Part shown: in pieces, positions 1-7,043 of the stretch | How positions within the stretch are numbered: position 1 is the stretch's first letter | Layout of the letters: the number at the start of each line of letters is the position of its first letter | NCBI GenBank assembly: GCA_041660405.1 | Contig: JBAZWL010000008.1 | Location: 62,001 to 126,000 of the forward strand | DNA length: 64,000 nucleotides | From: Taibaiella sp041660405 | GTDB lineage: Bacteria > Bacteroidota > Bacteroidia > Chitinophagales > Chitinophagaceae | Direction of reading: 5' to 3' | The notes under the pieces: generated by a model | Told to the model about the DNA's origin: nothing | The model's database searches: none | Seen by the model: only the letters and a program-made list of their open reading frames with translations | Made by a program: the position numbers and the translations under genes

Positions 1-2
1 TA

Positions 3-686
3 CTGTACATCCATATGCAAGCTGCAAAATCAGGCCTGGTAAGTTTTTATATCCTTATTGGCATGTTTATTCTGCATAACCTGATCAGAAAGAAAAGAGG
101 ATTGCTGATCATTTGTGGCATGGTGGTTGCCGTGATTATAGCTGGTATTTTTCTAAGCAAATTACCTTCTGTTCAAAAACAGATAAATGATCTGGCGTAT
201 GAAAAAAGGGTTTGGGAAACCAACGATACTAAAGCGTTTAATACTTCCTATTCTATAGTTCCCCGCCTTATATCTTACGAAGTAGCTGGCGGCATTATCA
301 AGGAGCATCCACTTATTGGTGTAGGGGCCGGCGACATTATGTCTGAAATTGAACATAGTTATGAAGTTAACTATCCCAGCATTCGTGTACTGGGCAGGAT
401 ATTACCACATAACCAATTTCTCTGTACCGCATTGGCCACTGGAATTCCTATAGGTTTATTACTTTTATACTTTGCCTGCATTCCTATAATCCGGAAAAAG
501 AACCGGAACATTTTTATACTTACCAATACCGTTATTATACTGTTTGGCTTGTTAATAGAGCCCATGCTGGAAGTACAGTTCGGCGTATTTGTGTATTTAT
601 TTTTTACACTATTGTGGATGCGGATACCGCGTTATGATAAGATGGTGATTGCAGATGTATCAATCCGCGGGAACTACCGGCCATAA
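3..686 (+). CDS. O-antigen ligase-like membrane protein, C-terminal part (5' end outside window)
   Basis: The frame is open from the first bases of the window (codons for L-Y-I-H precede the first Met at 15), so the gene begins upstream and only about 227 residues are visible. The segment MQAAKSGL followed by hydrophobic helices, then a periplasmic loop with HPLIGVGAGD and LPHNQFL, then two more helices, is the usual C-terminal layout of Wzy/WaaL-type O-antigen polymerase/ligase membrane proteins, which act on lipid-linked glycans at the outer face of the inner membrane. Ligase cannot be told from polymerase here. A hairpin follows at 695-730. No other polysaccharide genes are seen downstream, so this is probably the edge of a cluster to the left. 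Confidence 0.7.
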   Translation: MYIHMQAAKSGLVSFYILIGMFILHNLIRKKRGLLIICGMVVAVIIAGIFLSKLPSVQKQINDLAYEKRVWETNDTKAFNTSYSIVPRLISYEVAGGIIKEHPLIGVGAGDIMSEIEHSYEVNYPSIRVLGRILPHNQFLCTALATGIPIGLLLLYFACIPIIRKKNRNIFILTNTVIILFGLLIEPMLEVQFGVFVYLFFTLLWMRIPRYDKMVIADVSIRGNYRP

Positions 687-694
687 ACCAAACT

Positions 695-730
695 TTTTCC
701 TTGTCTTATTTTTTTATAAGACAAGGAAAA
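695..730. terminator. Hairpin after O-antigen ligase-like gene
   Basis: A 15-bp perfect inverted repeat (695-709 with 716-730, arms TTTTCCTTGTCTTAT) has a 6-nt T-rich loop. On the + strand it is followed by A-rich sequence rather than a T tract, so it is a plausible but imperfect terminator. Confidence 0.45.
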
Positions 731-831
731 AAAAGGACGCTCAATCTTGCTTGTTGAAGTTTTCATTTTGTTTGAAACGGGGAATCGAAAATGCTAAATA
801 TGGCTGGAATTGCTAACGGTAAAAAACTACG

Positions 832-860
832 TTGAGTTTGAACGCCTATATTTATATTTG
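832..860 (+). promoter_or_regulatory. Bacteroidota-type promoter upstream of the DGQHR-like gene
   Basis: TATATTTG (853-860) matches the TAnnTTTG -7 box. A TTG at 832-834 lies 18 nt upstream as a possible -33 element. The start codon is 36 nt downstream. The rest of the 687-896 gap holds only the hairpin at 695-730. Confidence 0.5.
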
Positions 861-1289
861 CTACCAAGTCTTTACTAACTCTATATATTAATACTAATGA
901 AGGTGAAATCTTTTATTCCTGATTACAGGATTGAAGCAGCCAATGTTTTGATTGAAATGACAATTCAAGAATATTTGGAATTCGCAGAACAAATAATTGA
1001 CAAAAATGAATATCAGAGGAAAAAAGTTATAAAGTCAAATATTCAAGATACTCTCAAGGCCGATTTGTTAAAAGGCTGTACCATTCCTCCAATAGTCCTA
1101 GCTGTCAAAAAGGATGCTGTTATTACGAAATTTGATTTCTCAACTTTCAATGATGAGAAATATGTTTTAGAAGCAATAGAGAAGAAAGATATTTTAATAT
1201 TGGATGGTTTGCAACGAACTTTCGTTATGATTGAACTTAGTAAAGAGATAAAGAAACCCCCTTTATTTGCTGAATCAGAAAAATTTTTA

Positions 1290-1795
1290 GGCACTTCATC
1301 CCTCAGAACAGGAACTAAAAATTTGCCTAAGGAACAAATATGAATAAATTTAATTCGATTTTGTGGGATGACAAAGGAAGAATTTCAGTATCTCCAACAG
1401 ATAATATACGGCTGCGATGGATGTCCCAACCCCTAGTATCACAGTCCAACAAACTATCCTCTTCTGAAGACGATTCATCGAACGAGCAATCTTCAAGCTC
1501 ATTGAACTATGAAAAGCTAACTCTTTCTCTAATAGGTCCGTTTTTCTTTTGTTTTGTTCAGATCTTTCTTGCTCCATATCGGAAGACGTTTCGTTGCCTT
1601 CTTGATTCAGCATCATCTCTCCATCCAAATAGGAAAACTTAAGGTTCATTATTCTGGTATCTCCCTTGAGGTTCCATCCACCCAATCCATTCTCAACAAG
1701 GTGCTCAAGTGGTAAGAATCCTGTGAAATCCATCTTCACTTTTACTTCTGGTGATTTGAAAATAAACATTCTCCTGTTCTGATGGTATAAGTGCC
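1290..1795. mobile_element. 506-bp non-autonomous mobile cassette with passenger ORF
   Basis: Terminal inverted repeats are 1290-1313 and 1772-1795. They share GGCACTT, then 6 mostly mismatched bases, then a perfect TCAGAACAGGA (20 of 24 positions match). A perfect 8-bp direct repeat flanks them. The inside holds no transposase, only a reverse-strand ORF (1350-1769). This fits a MITE-like or mobile-insertion-cassette element moved in trans by a full-length relative elsewhere. The GG-starting ends and 8-bp duplication suggest an IS1595- or ISL3-like parent, but the family cannot be fixed from this sequence. Confidence 0.85.
1350..1769 (-). CDS. Passenger membrane protein of the mobile cassette, unknown function
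   Basis: This 139-residue ORF lies wholly inside the cassette, antisense to the gene it interrupts. The ATG is 2 nt from the inner edge of the right terminal repeat, whose AGGA end falls just before it. A second possible start is Met13 at 1733. The N-terminal half contains DFTGFLPLEHLVENGLGGW, the middle is charged and Gln/Glu-rich, and residues about 106-128 form one membrane helix near the C-terminus. I do not recognise a family. The + strand ORF over the same bases is low-complexity and less protein-like. Whether it is expressed, or is a decayed remnant of a longer passenger, cannot be told. Confidence 0.5.
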   Translation of the reverse strand: MFIFKSPEVKVKMDFTGFLPLEHLVENGLGGWNLKGDTRIMNLKFSYLDGEMMLNQEGNETSSDMEQERSEQNKRKTDLLEKELAFHSSMSLKIARSMNRLQKRIVCWTVILGVGTSIAAVYYLLEILKFFLCHPTKSN

Positions 1796-2615
1796 AATTT
1801 TTAAATCAGACTATAAGAGCAGAGCTTTATGTAGGGTTAAAAAAACTAGGAATTCTCTATAGAATGCTAACACTAAATACTGGTCAAACAACTATGTCAA
1901 CCCGACATTTGATGGAGATACTTTACTTAGATTACATGGAAACAGACATACATGGAATTAGATTAATAAAAGATAAAGAAGGCAAACCTCGAAAAGAAGA
2001 TACAACTGAATACATATTTAAAGATATTCTTGATGGTTATTATTCATTTATTGAGGGAACGGAAATTCTATTAGAACGTGCAGATATCTTAGATAATATA
2101 CAAACGATTAAAGAATTGGAAAAGACTGATGAAGATAAGGAAGGGTTCAAAAATTTTATCATGACTTATAAAAGTCTTTTAGATCAATTAGTACAACTTT
2201 CTAAAGGATATCATTATAAAGAAGATGACCATAAAAGCCCAGAGTTTTCTTTGTCAGGACCTCCGTTTGGAACTTCCGCACTATCTATTTTTAAAAAATC
2301 GCAAGGCCTAACGGGTTTAGGTTCTGCATTGTCTTTTCTTAGGAACAGAAGGTCTGTCAATTTTGATACAATTAATAAAAACATTCAGGGAATCGACTTA
2401 GGGGATGGTCCTGAAAAAGATAATTTATTTATCCTATTAAATGTACATTTTGACTACATAAGGAATAAGTCGAAAAAAGTTGGTAATGATCAGCGTTATT
2501 ATTTTAAAATCTTTTTCCAAAGCCTATTTGATCCTGAAAGTGATTACTTTTTGAAACTAGACAAGTGTATTGGGCAAGCCTATAAACGTGTTAAAGAAAG
2601 AATTGAAGACTCGCA

Positions 2616-3794
2616 ATGATAAAGTTATCTAAATTATCTAATGATTCTTTAAGCTTCAGTTTAAATGAGCATGAGAGCATTTTGTCAATAAATAATAATA
2701 AACGGGAGGCACAATTTTCATTTAAATTTCCTTTTCATGTTAGTAAAATCCCTTCCGATTATAGAGATGTAAATTCAGATCTTGAAGACGTGTTGATATT
2801 TAAAAATAAGTATTATTCCCAGTTTGATATATGTGAGCTGTATAAAAGATCAGGAGATGGAAGAAAGCTAATCGGATACTTATATAACCCTACAATACTG
2901 CAAGAAAAGGATGCAGAATATCTTTATAAGAAAGATGTATATATTCAAACGGCAATATTTCGATCAATTGTTCAACTATTGAAAGATTATAAAGAAATAA
3001 GTTTTGTTCCAGACAATGTTGATGACTTACAATTTAATGATTTTTATCCCCAGGATATTATTGTAGGAGTATTTCCGAAAGAATGGAATGAGGATTTTAA
3101 TGAAAATCGAAAATTGGAACTTTTCTTTAATTTATATTCGTATGGGTTTTACAATTTACAAAGAACTGAAAATTTTAATTACCAGCCCCCTTCAATAGGT
3201 TACCAGCAATCTCAATTTGAATCTTTAATTAAGTCAAAAAATTCGAGAAAAATAATTGTTCTTGATGAGGTAAGTGATGTTGTTCTGGGGAAGAAATATT
3301 TCCACTATTATTTTAAAGAGATAATAATGGCTGAATATGATATGATTTCTAAATTTCATCAAATATATGGTTTTATCGAAGTGTTTAAAGAGGAAATATT
3401 GAAAAGAGAATTGTTGGAAAAAATATGTGGAAGCAGAGAATTATCGAGCCTTACAGGGCATAAAATTTTGAAGTATGTAAATGAAATCGCCACAGATTCC
3501 AGTTCTGTTCAGAAATTGTTCAATAAGTATAGTGGCATTTCGAAGAGTTTAATTGATTTGACTTTTTGGGATATATTGAAGTTTATTGAATTAAGTAGAG
3601 ATTCTGAAGAAATAGATAAATTAAAGGACTTTCCGCAAACATTCTATTTTTTACGAAATATTATTGTACATGATATTCAATTTTTATTTGATGGCGATAA
3701 AGAGAAGTCTGATAAGGTTCAGAATAATTTCGCTAGAATAGTACACAACATAGAATATACCATTATAAATGCTATTCAATTAGCAAGAATATAG
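2616..3794 (+). CDS. HEPN-like protein, partner of the DGQHR-like gene
   Basis: The 392-residue protein starts in the ATGA overlap with the preceding gene, so the two were translationally coupled. I do not recognise the N-terminal two thirds. The C-terminal third is helical and contains FLRNIIVHD, where R347 and H352 form an Rx4H motif as in HEPN RNase domains. It is preceded by helices with FIEVFKEEILKREL and YVNEIATD, which resemble the apea/DUF-type HEPN domains seen in defence and toxin proteins. No signal peptide or membrane helix is visible, so it should be cytoplasmic. RNase activity is an inference from the motif only. It ends 43 nt before the convergent AAA gene. The AT-rich composition suggests horizontal acquisition together with its partner. 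Confidence 0.6.
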   Translation: MIKLSKLSNDSLSFSLNEHESILSINNNKREAQFSFKFPFHVSKIPSDYRDVNSDLEDVLIFKNKYYSQFDICELYKRSGDGRKLIGYLYNPTILQEKDAEYLYKKDVYIQTAIFRSIVQLLKDYKEISFVPDNVDDLQFNDFYPQDIIVGVFPKEWNEDFNENRKLELFFNLYSYGFYNLQRTENFNYQPPSIGYQQSQFESLIKSKNSRKIIVLDEVSDVVLGKKYFHYYFKEIIMAEYDMISKFHQIYGFIEVFKEEILKRELLEKICGSRELSSLTGHKILKYVNEIATDSSSVQKLFNKYSGISKSLIDLTFWDILKFIELSRDSEEIDKLKDFPQTFYFLRNIIVHDIQFLFDGDKEKSDKVQNNFARIVHNIEYTIINAIQLARI

Positions 3795-3837
3795 TTCTGC
3801 TTTTTATTAAGTGAGTATTCTGAATCTTGTGAATATT

Positions 3838-4914
3838 TTACCCCGCTATTACTTCCCTATTCCGAAAACCTATTACAGGCCTATGTTCTGGAACAAAGGT
3901 TGGTTCCTGCTGATTGCGTATCTCAGCAATAGTCATGGGTTGATTCAAGGTTTGTGTATAACCAAAATGATTACTCAAAGCCTGGGCTTTCTCTACAGAA
4001 AGTTTGCCAAATTCATACTTGGCAATCAACCTTCCTTTGCGCATCAATGCGCTGTCCACCATGGTAAGCGAACTATTAAAAGTACAAATGAGTTGTACAT
4101 TCAGGAAATCTGCCAACAGTCCATCGGATATGTTAAGCAAGTTGGATACTGCATTGTCACCATTCATTCTCCTATCCATAATGATATTCTCTGCATCCTC
4201 AATAATGATCACCGTATTAGGGTTGTCAATCAGCAATTGAATAAAGGTTGGATCAGTTAAACTGCCTGCCAGATTGGGGGACAAGAACATTACACGCTTT
4301 TTTATTTTACCGATAAGATAACGGAGGTAAGTGGTTTTCCCAGTACCTGGTAACCCATGAAGCAATACGATCCCTTTATCATCATTTTTGTTCAGCCTTT
4401 TACGCATGATGGAATCTATAGCAGCAAAGTCATCTTCATAAAAAAGATTAAGATCTAGCTTGCTCTTTTTTATATCCATCGGTTTTAGCTCCATGCCATC
4501 ATAACCTTTTACTATAAGATTTATTTCCTGTGGTATACCTTTCTTCCGCTCTTTAAACTGATTGAGGAATATGGTCATCTCTTCATTGAAGGCTTGTTGC
4601 TGTTCCTGATGCGATATCTCACAGTAATCTTTGTTGAACTCTATTAAGCAATCATTGTTGAGTATTAGCAAAGTACGATCGAAGCTATACTTTTTGCACT
4701 TATGCTCAAACCAGCGATAGGTATGTGTTTTCAGTATGTTGGCCTGATACTTTTCTGTGAATTTTTTATATGCCTTTTCCCCATCTATCATGTCATAATA
4801 GATAATACTGGGCAAAGTTTTGAATAGGGCAAGATATAATGACTTGTTCTCGACAAGTCTATGGTCGAATACCGAATTGCTGGGGAATTCTATGTTTTGA
4901 TAAATACTTTCCAT
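3838..4914 (-). CDS. BCS1-like AAA ATPase
   Basis: A 358-residue AAA ATPase. An N-terminal region of about 170 residues of unknown function precedes the ATPase domain, which has Walker A GLPGTGKTT (about 187-195), Walker B VIIIEDAEN (acidic pair about 239-240), a sensor-1-like CTFNSS, and an arginine-bearing end ALMRKGRLI as in the BCS1-type clade. ATG 4914 (MESIYQNIEF) is chosen because the frame further upstream runs through the terminator at 4981-5009. No membrane helix is obvious, unlike mitochondrial BCS1. The substrate is unknown. It may be regulated by the leader ORF and terminator just upstream. Confidence 0.75.
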   Translation of the reverse strand: MESIYQNIEFPSNSVFDHRLVENKSLYLALFKTLPSIIYYDMIDGEKAYKKFTEKYQANILKTHTYRWFEHKCKKYSFDRTLLILNNDCLIEFNKDYCEISHQEQQQAFNEEMTIFLNQFKERKKGIPQEINLIVKGYDGMELKPMDIKKSKLDLNLFYEDDFAAIDSIMRKRLNKNDDKGIVLLHGLPGTGKTTYLRYLIGKIKKRVMFLSPNLAGSLTDPTFIQLLIDNPNTVIIIEDAENIIMDRRMNGDNAVSNLLNISDGLLADFLNVQLICTFNSSLTMVDSALMRKGRLIAKYEFGKLSVEKAQALSNHFGYTQTLNQPMTIAEIRNQQEPTFVPEHRPVIGFRNREVIAG

Positions 4915-4980
4915 TATGAAAATTGTAATTGAAAAAATAATTGTCCTTTCTGTGTTAAAGAAAGAACTACAGCGGAGGAC

Positions 4981-5009
4981 AAAAAAAGCCCCGCTCAAAT
5001 GTGCGGGGC
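4981..5009 (-). terminator. Intrinsic terminator between leader ORF and AAA gene (possible attenuator)
   Basis: On the minus strand a GC-only 7-bp stem (GCCCCGC with GCGGGGC, 4988-4994 and 5003-5009, 8-nt loop) is followed by seven T residues. It lies 26 nt after the stop of the 32-codon ORF and about 65 nt before the AAA start codon. Confidence 0.75.
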
Positions 5010-5035
5010 CTGATATAAAAGTTGGAATGATGTTT

Positions 5036-5134
5036 TCAGTAATGAACCAACAGTGATAACGCACGCCCCGCGCAATAACTACCCAATGGGCTGCTACCGG
5101 CTTTTGATGTGATATTAAAATTGTGGCGTAACAT
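5036..5134 (-). CDS. Possible 32-residue leader peptide
   Basis: A short ORF, ATG at 5134 and TGA at 5038-5036, encodes 32 residues ending SYCAGRALSLLVHY. It sits between a consensus -7 box (5156-5163) and an intrinsic terminator (4981-5009), which in turn precedes the AAA ATPase gene. That order is typical of a transcription attenuator, with ribosome progress on the leader deciding termination. No run of a single amino acid points to an obvious regulatory tRNA, although it carries one Cys and four Leu codons in the last 14. It could also be an independent small gene. No other coding sequence is seen between 4915 and 5239. Confidence 0.4.
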   Translation of the reverse strand: MLRHNFNITSKAGSSPLGSYCAGRALSLLVHY

Positions 5135-5155
5135 GATTAATGTTTTTATGAGGTG

Positions 5156-5163
5156 CAAATATA
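5156..5163 (-). promoter_or_regulatory. -7 promoter box before leader ORF
   Basis: TATATTTG on the minus strand matches TAnnTTTG, 21 nt upstream of the leader ORF start. No clear -33 element. Confidence 0.45.
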
Positions 5164-5239
5164 TACCAGTATTTAGTTTGGGATAAATAATTTTTTAAAT
5201 AGGCCTATAACTTTCTTTATAATAGCAATTCACTTGAGA

Positions 5240-6883
5240 TTATTTCAGCAAACTAATATCGCCCTTTCTTTCTATAGCACTAGCTCCGGGCAAAGCAGGT
5301 ATGACTTTCAGGTAATAAAAGTAAACGCCGGAATCTGCTGGTTTGCCGTTTACTCTTCCATCCCAACTTTCACCCGGGGTCCGGGATAAAAATACAAGTC
5401 CTCCCCATCGGTCAAATATCCTGAGGGTATAAGATTTCATATCGCAACTGCTGATTACCGTATATTCCTCATTTTTCCCGTCTCCATTGGGTGAAAATGC
5501 TGTAGGAATAAACACACAATCATTGCATCTAGTAAAGGACACTTCAATTTCATCTGCTGCAGTATCTCCGCAAATATTGTTTGTGGTAAGCGTATAAGTG
5601 CCAGGATCTTTTACCGAGATACAACAACCCTGTACACCGGTATTCCAGGTATTTGTAATATCGGATTGGTTGTATTGCAATGATAAAATTGTGCCTTCAC
5701 ATAAAAGTGTATCCCGCGGCAGTATTGCTTTTGGCTCAGCTGGTGTTAGTAAGTTTATAGTATCTGTACCTATAAAACAATCCGAAGAAACGGTAACATA
5801 ATATTTCCCGGGAGTAGTTACATTTATGGACGGTTCATTATCGCCGGTATTCCAGGCATACTGAGTAGCCCCTTCTTTATAGGCATTTAGCCTTACCGGG
5901 ATATTAGTACATACAACAGTATCATGGCCGAGATTGATATCTACAGTATCAATCTGATTAACATTGAAAGTGTCGGCATACAATGTGCAATCGCCTGTAA
6001 AAATATATTTAACCCAGTAGGTCCCATGCTGAGTTATTGCTCTACTTTGGCTTGTGCTGCCATCATCCCAGAAATAATTGGCTGCGGTAGTGGATGATGC
6101 TTGAAGTCCAATACTTGTAGCGCTGCAAAGAGAAGTGTCATGCACTTGATAAATACTTGGCGTGCCGTCTATATCCATTAAGCACACATCATCTATATAG
6201 TAATAGGATTGTGACAAAGGCAACTGGCTATTTGACAATAAATAATGGAGTGAATCTTGCGGAGTAAAGTTGCCTAGTATCATCCATTCTTCATTACCTG
6301 CTGCTGTAAATATTCCCGATACATTTGCCCAGCCCAGTGTGTCCATGAATATCTGTCCTACCGGGCTTTTTACCTGGGGATTAAGATCGTCAAGTACCCA
6401 AAAATAAGTTGACCTTTCTTCTGGCAATGCAGCAAAATATGCACCCATCTGATCTACTCCTGCAAAACCGGATGTGACATCCCAACTGGCCAGGTTTATC
6501 CAGTAATTAATCCGATACCTGTGTCCCACTATGAGTGGTGCCGAAAGGTGTGATTGGATATACTCCTTATAGTCGTTGGCAGAAAAGGATTTGCAATAAA
6601 TTCCTGTATAAGCATTACCTGTTCTGGGATATTGATAGCCAGTGTAATTCATAGGAATCCCTATAGCAAACGTGGAAGTAAAGCAGGTGTTGAAATAATC
6701 TGATGAAGATTTAGTCGGCTTTGTCCAGTCTGAAACAGTTATAGCGGAGCCTGAAGCATACGGTAGTTGACCAAATGTTGACGGGCAAGCCACATAATCT
6801 TCAAACGATGGGTTGGGCACCAGGTTCTGTGCCTTTATAGTTAGGGAAGTAAAAAGAGTAATGAAGTAAATAAAGATTTTCAT
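5240..6883 (-). CDS. Secreted protein with T9SS type B (gliding-motility) C-terminal domain
   Basis: 547 residues from ATG 6883, chosen because it opens a clean signal peptide (MKIFIYFITLFTSLTIKAQ). The N-terminal part (about 20-240) begins LVPNPSFEDYVACPST, a carbohydrate-binding or jelly-roll-like start common in Bacteroidota surface proteins. The middle holds three to four repeats of the pattern D-T-x-x-C ... Y-x-W-x-x-G ... G-x-Y-x-V. The end FSPNGDGKNEEY, LRIFDRWGGLVF, WDG and SGVYFYYLK is the CHU_C/type B sorting domain, so it should be exported by T9SS and retained at the surface. Its true ligand is unknown. Confidence 0.8.
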   Translation of the reverse strand: MKIFIYFITLFTSLTIKAQNLVPNPSFEDYVACPSTFGQLPYASGSAITVSDWTKPTKSSSDYFNTCFTSTFAIGIPMNYTGYQYPRTGNAYTGIYCKSFSANDYKEYIQSHLSAPLIVGHRYRINYWINLASWDVTSGFAGVDQMGAYFAALPEERSTYFWVLDDLNPQVKSPVGQIFMDTLGWANVSGIFTAAGNEEWMILGNFTPQDSLHYLLSNSQLPLSQSYYYIDDVCLMDIDGTPSIYQVHDTSLCSATSIGLQASSTTAANYFWDDGSTSQSRAITQHGTYWVKYIFTGDCTLYADTFNVNQIDTVDINLGHDTVVCTNIPVRLNAYKEGATQYAWNTGDNEPSINVTTPGKYYVTVSSDCFIGTDTINLLTPAEPKAILPRDTLLCEGTILSLQYNQSDITNTWNTGVQGCCISVKDPGTYTLTTNNICGDTAADEIEVSFTRCNDCVFIPTAFSPNGDGKNEEYTVISSCDMKSYTLRIFDRWGGLVFLSRTPGESWDGRVNGKPADSGVYFYYLKVIPALPGASAIERKGDISLLK

Positions 6884-6964
6884 CGAGGTGAATTGGGAGT
6901 ACAATTTACAAAAAAATAATGAAATTATTTTTTCCATATATCAATTTTGTTCCTTATAAAGCAT

Positions 6965-7003
6965 AAAGCAAACACCTGTCTATTATAGACAGGTGTTTGC
7001 TTT
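6965..7003. terminator. Strong hairpin after the ACMSD-type gene
   Basis: An 18-bp perfect stem (6965-6982 with 6986-7003) around a 3-nt loop, with A/T ends giving TTT on both strands. It should stop minus-strand transcripts of 7044-8033 before they enter the T9SS gene. Confidence 0.75.
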
Positions 7004-7043
7004 ATTTTAGTTGGCTAGTCTGTTGTAATGTTCTTTATGATTA

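Larger units (their letters stand above)
1282..1803. repeat. 8-bp direct repeat (target-site duplication) flanking the insertion
   Basis: AATTTTTA occurs at 1282-1289 and again at 1796-1803, each copy abutting a terminal inverted repeat exactly. This is the mark of transposition. Eight-base duplications are made by several IS families, including IS1595, ISL3 and IS66. Confidence 0.85.
897..2619 (+). pseudogene. DGQHR/ParB-like protein gene split by a 506-bp insertion
   Basis: Two open frames, 897-1343 and 1864-2619 (frame open back to 1783), are parts of one gene. Deleting 1290-1803 (insert plus one 8-bp repeat copy) joins Leu131 directly to the codon at 1804 and gives a 402-residue protein without stops. 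N-terminal motifs are NEYQR (about 38-41), TIPPIVL (about 62-68) and DGLQR (103-107), the signature of the DGQHR/DUF262 ParB-like families. Just past the junction comes ELYVGLKKLGILYRMLTLN followed by TGQTTMSTRH, which looks like the next conserved block. In the present state the first fragment reads 18 codons of the insert and stops at 1343, and the second could restart at ATG 1864. The gene overlaps the HEPN-like gene by 4 nt (ATGA). Base composition is visibly more AT-rich than the core genes. Family placement is by motif only; the split is seen directly. Confidence 0.8.

Noticed and set aside
1340..1642. + strand ORF of 100 codons within the mobile cassette
   Set aside because: Composition is Ser-rich and irregular, and it is the shadow of the better-formed minus-strand ORF 1350-1769. 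It begins inside the end of the interrupted gene fragment.
897..2619. Split gene explained by a sequencing frameshift or two separate genes
   Set aside because: The gap is not a single-base slip. It is exactly bounded by inverted repeats and an 8-bp direct repeat, and removing it restores the frame.
3811..4260. + strand ORF of 149 codons
   Set aside because: It is antisense to the AAA ATPase gene with its Walker motifs and has no recognisable protein features.
4914..5064. Longer AAA ATPase start at 5064
   Set aside because: The extra residues would be translated through the intrinsic terminator and the out-of-frame leader ORF, and do not fit the family.
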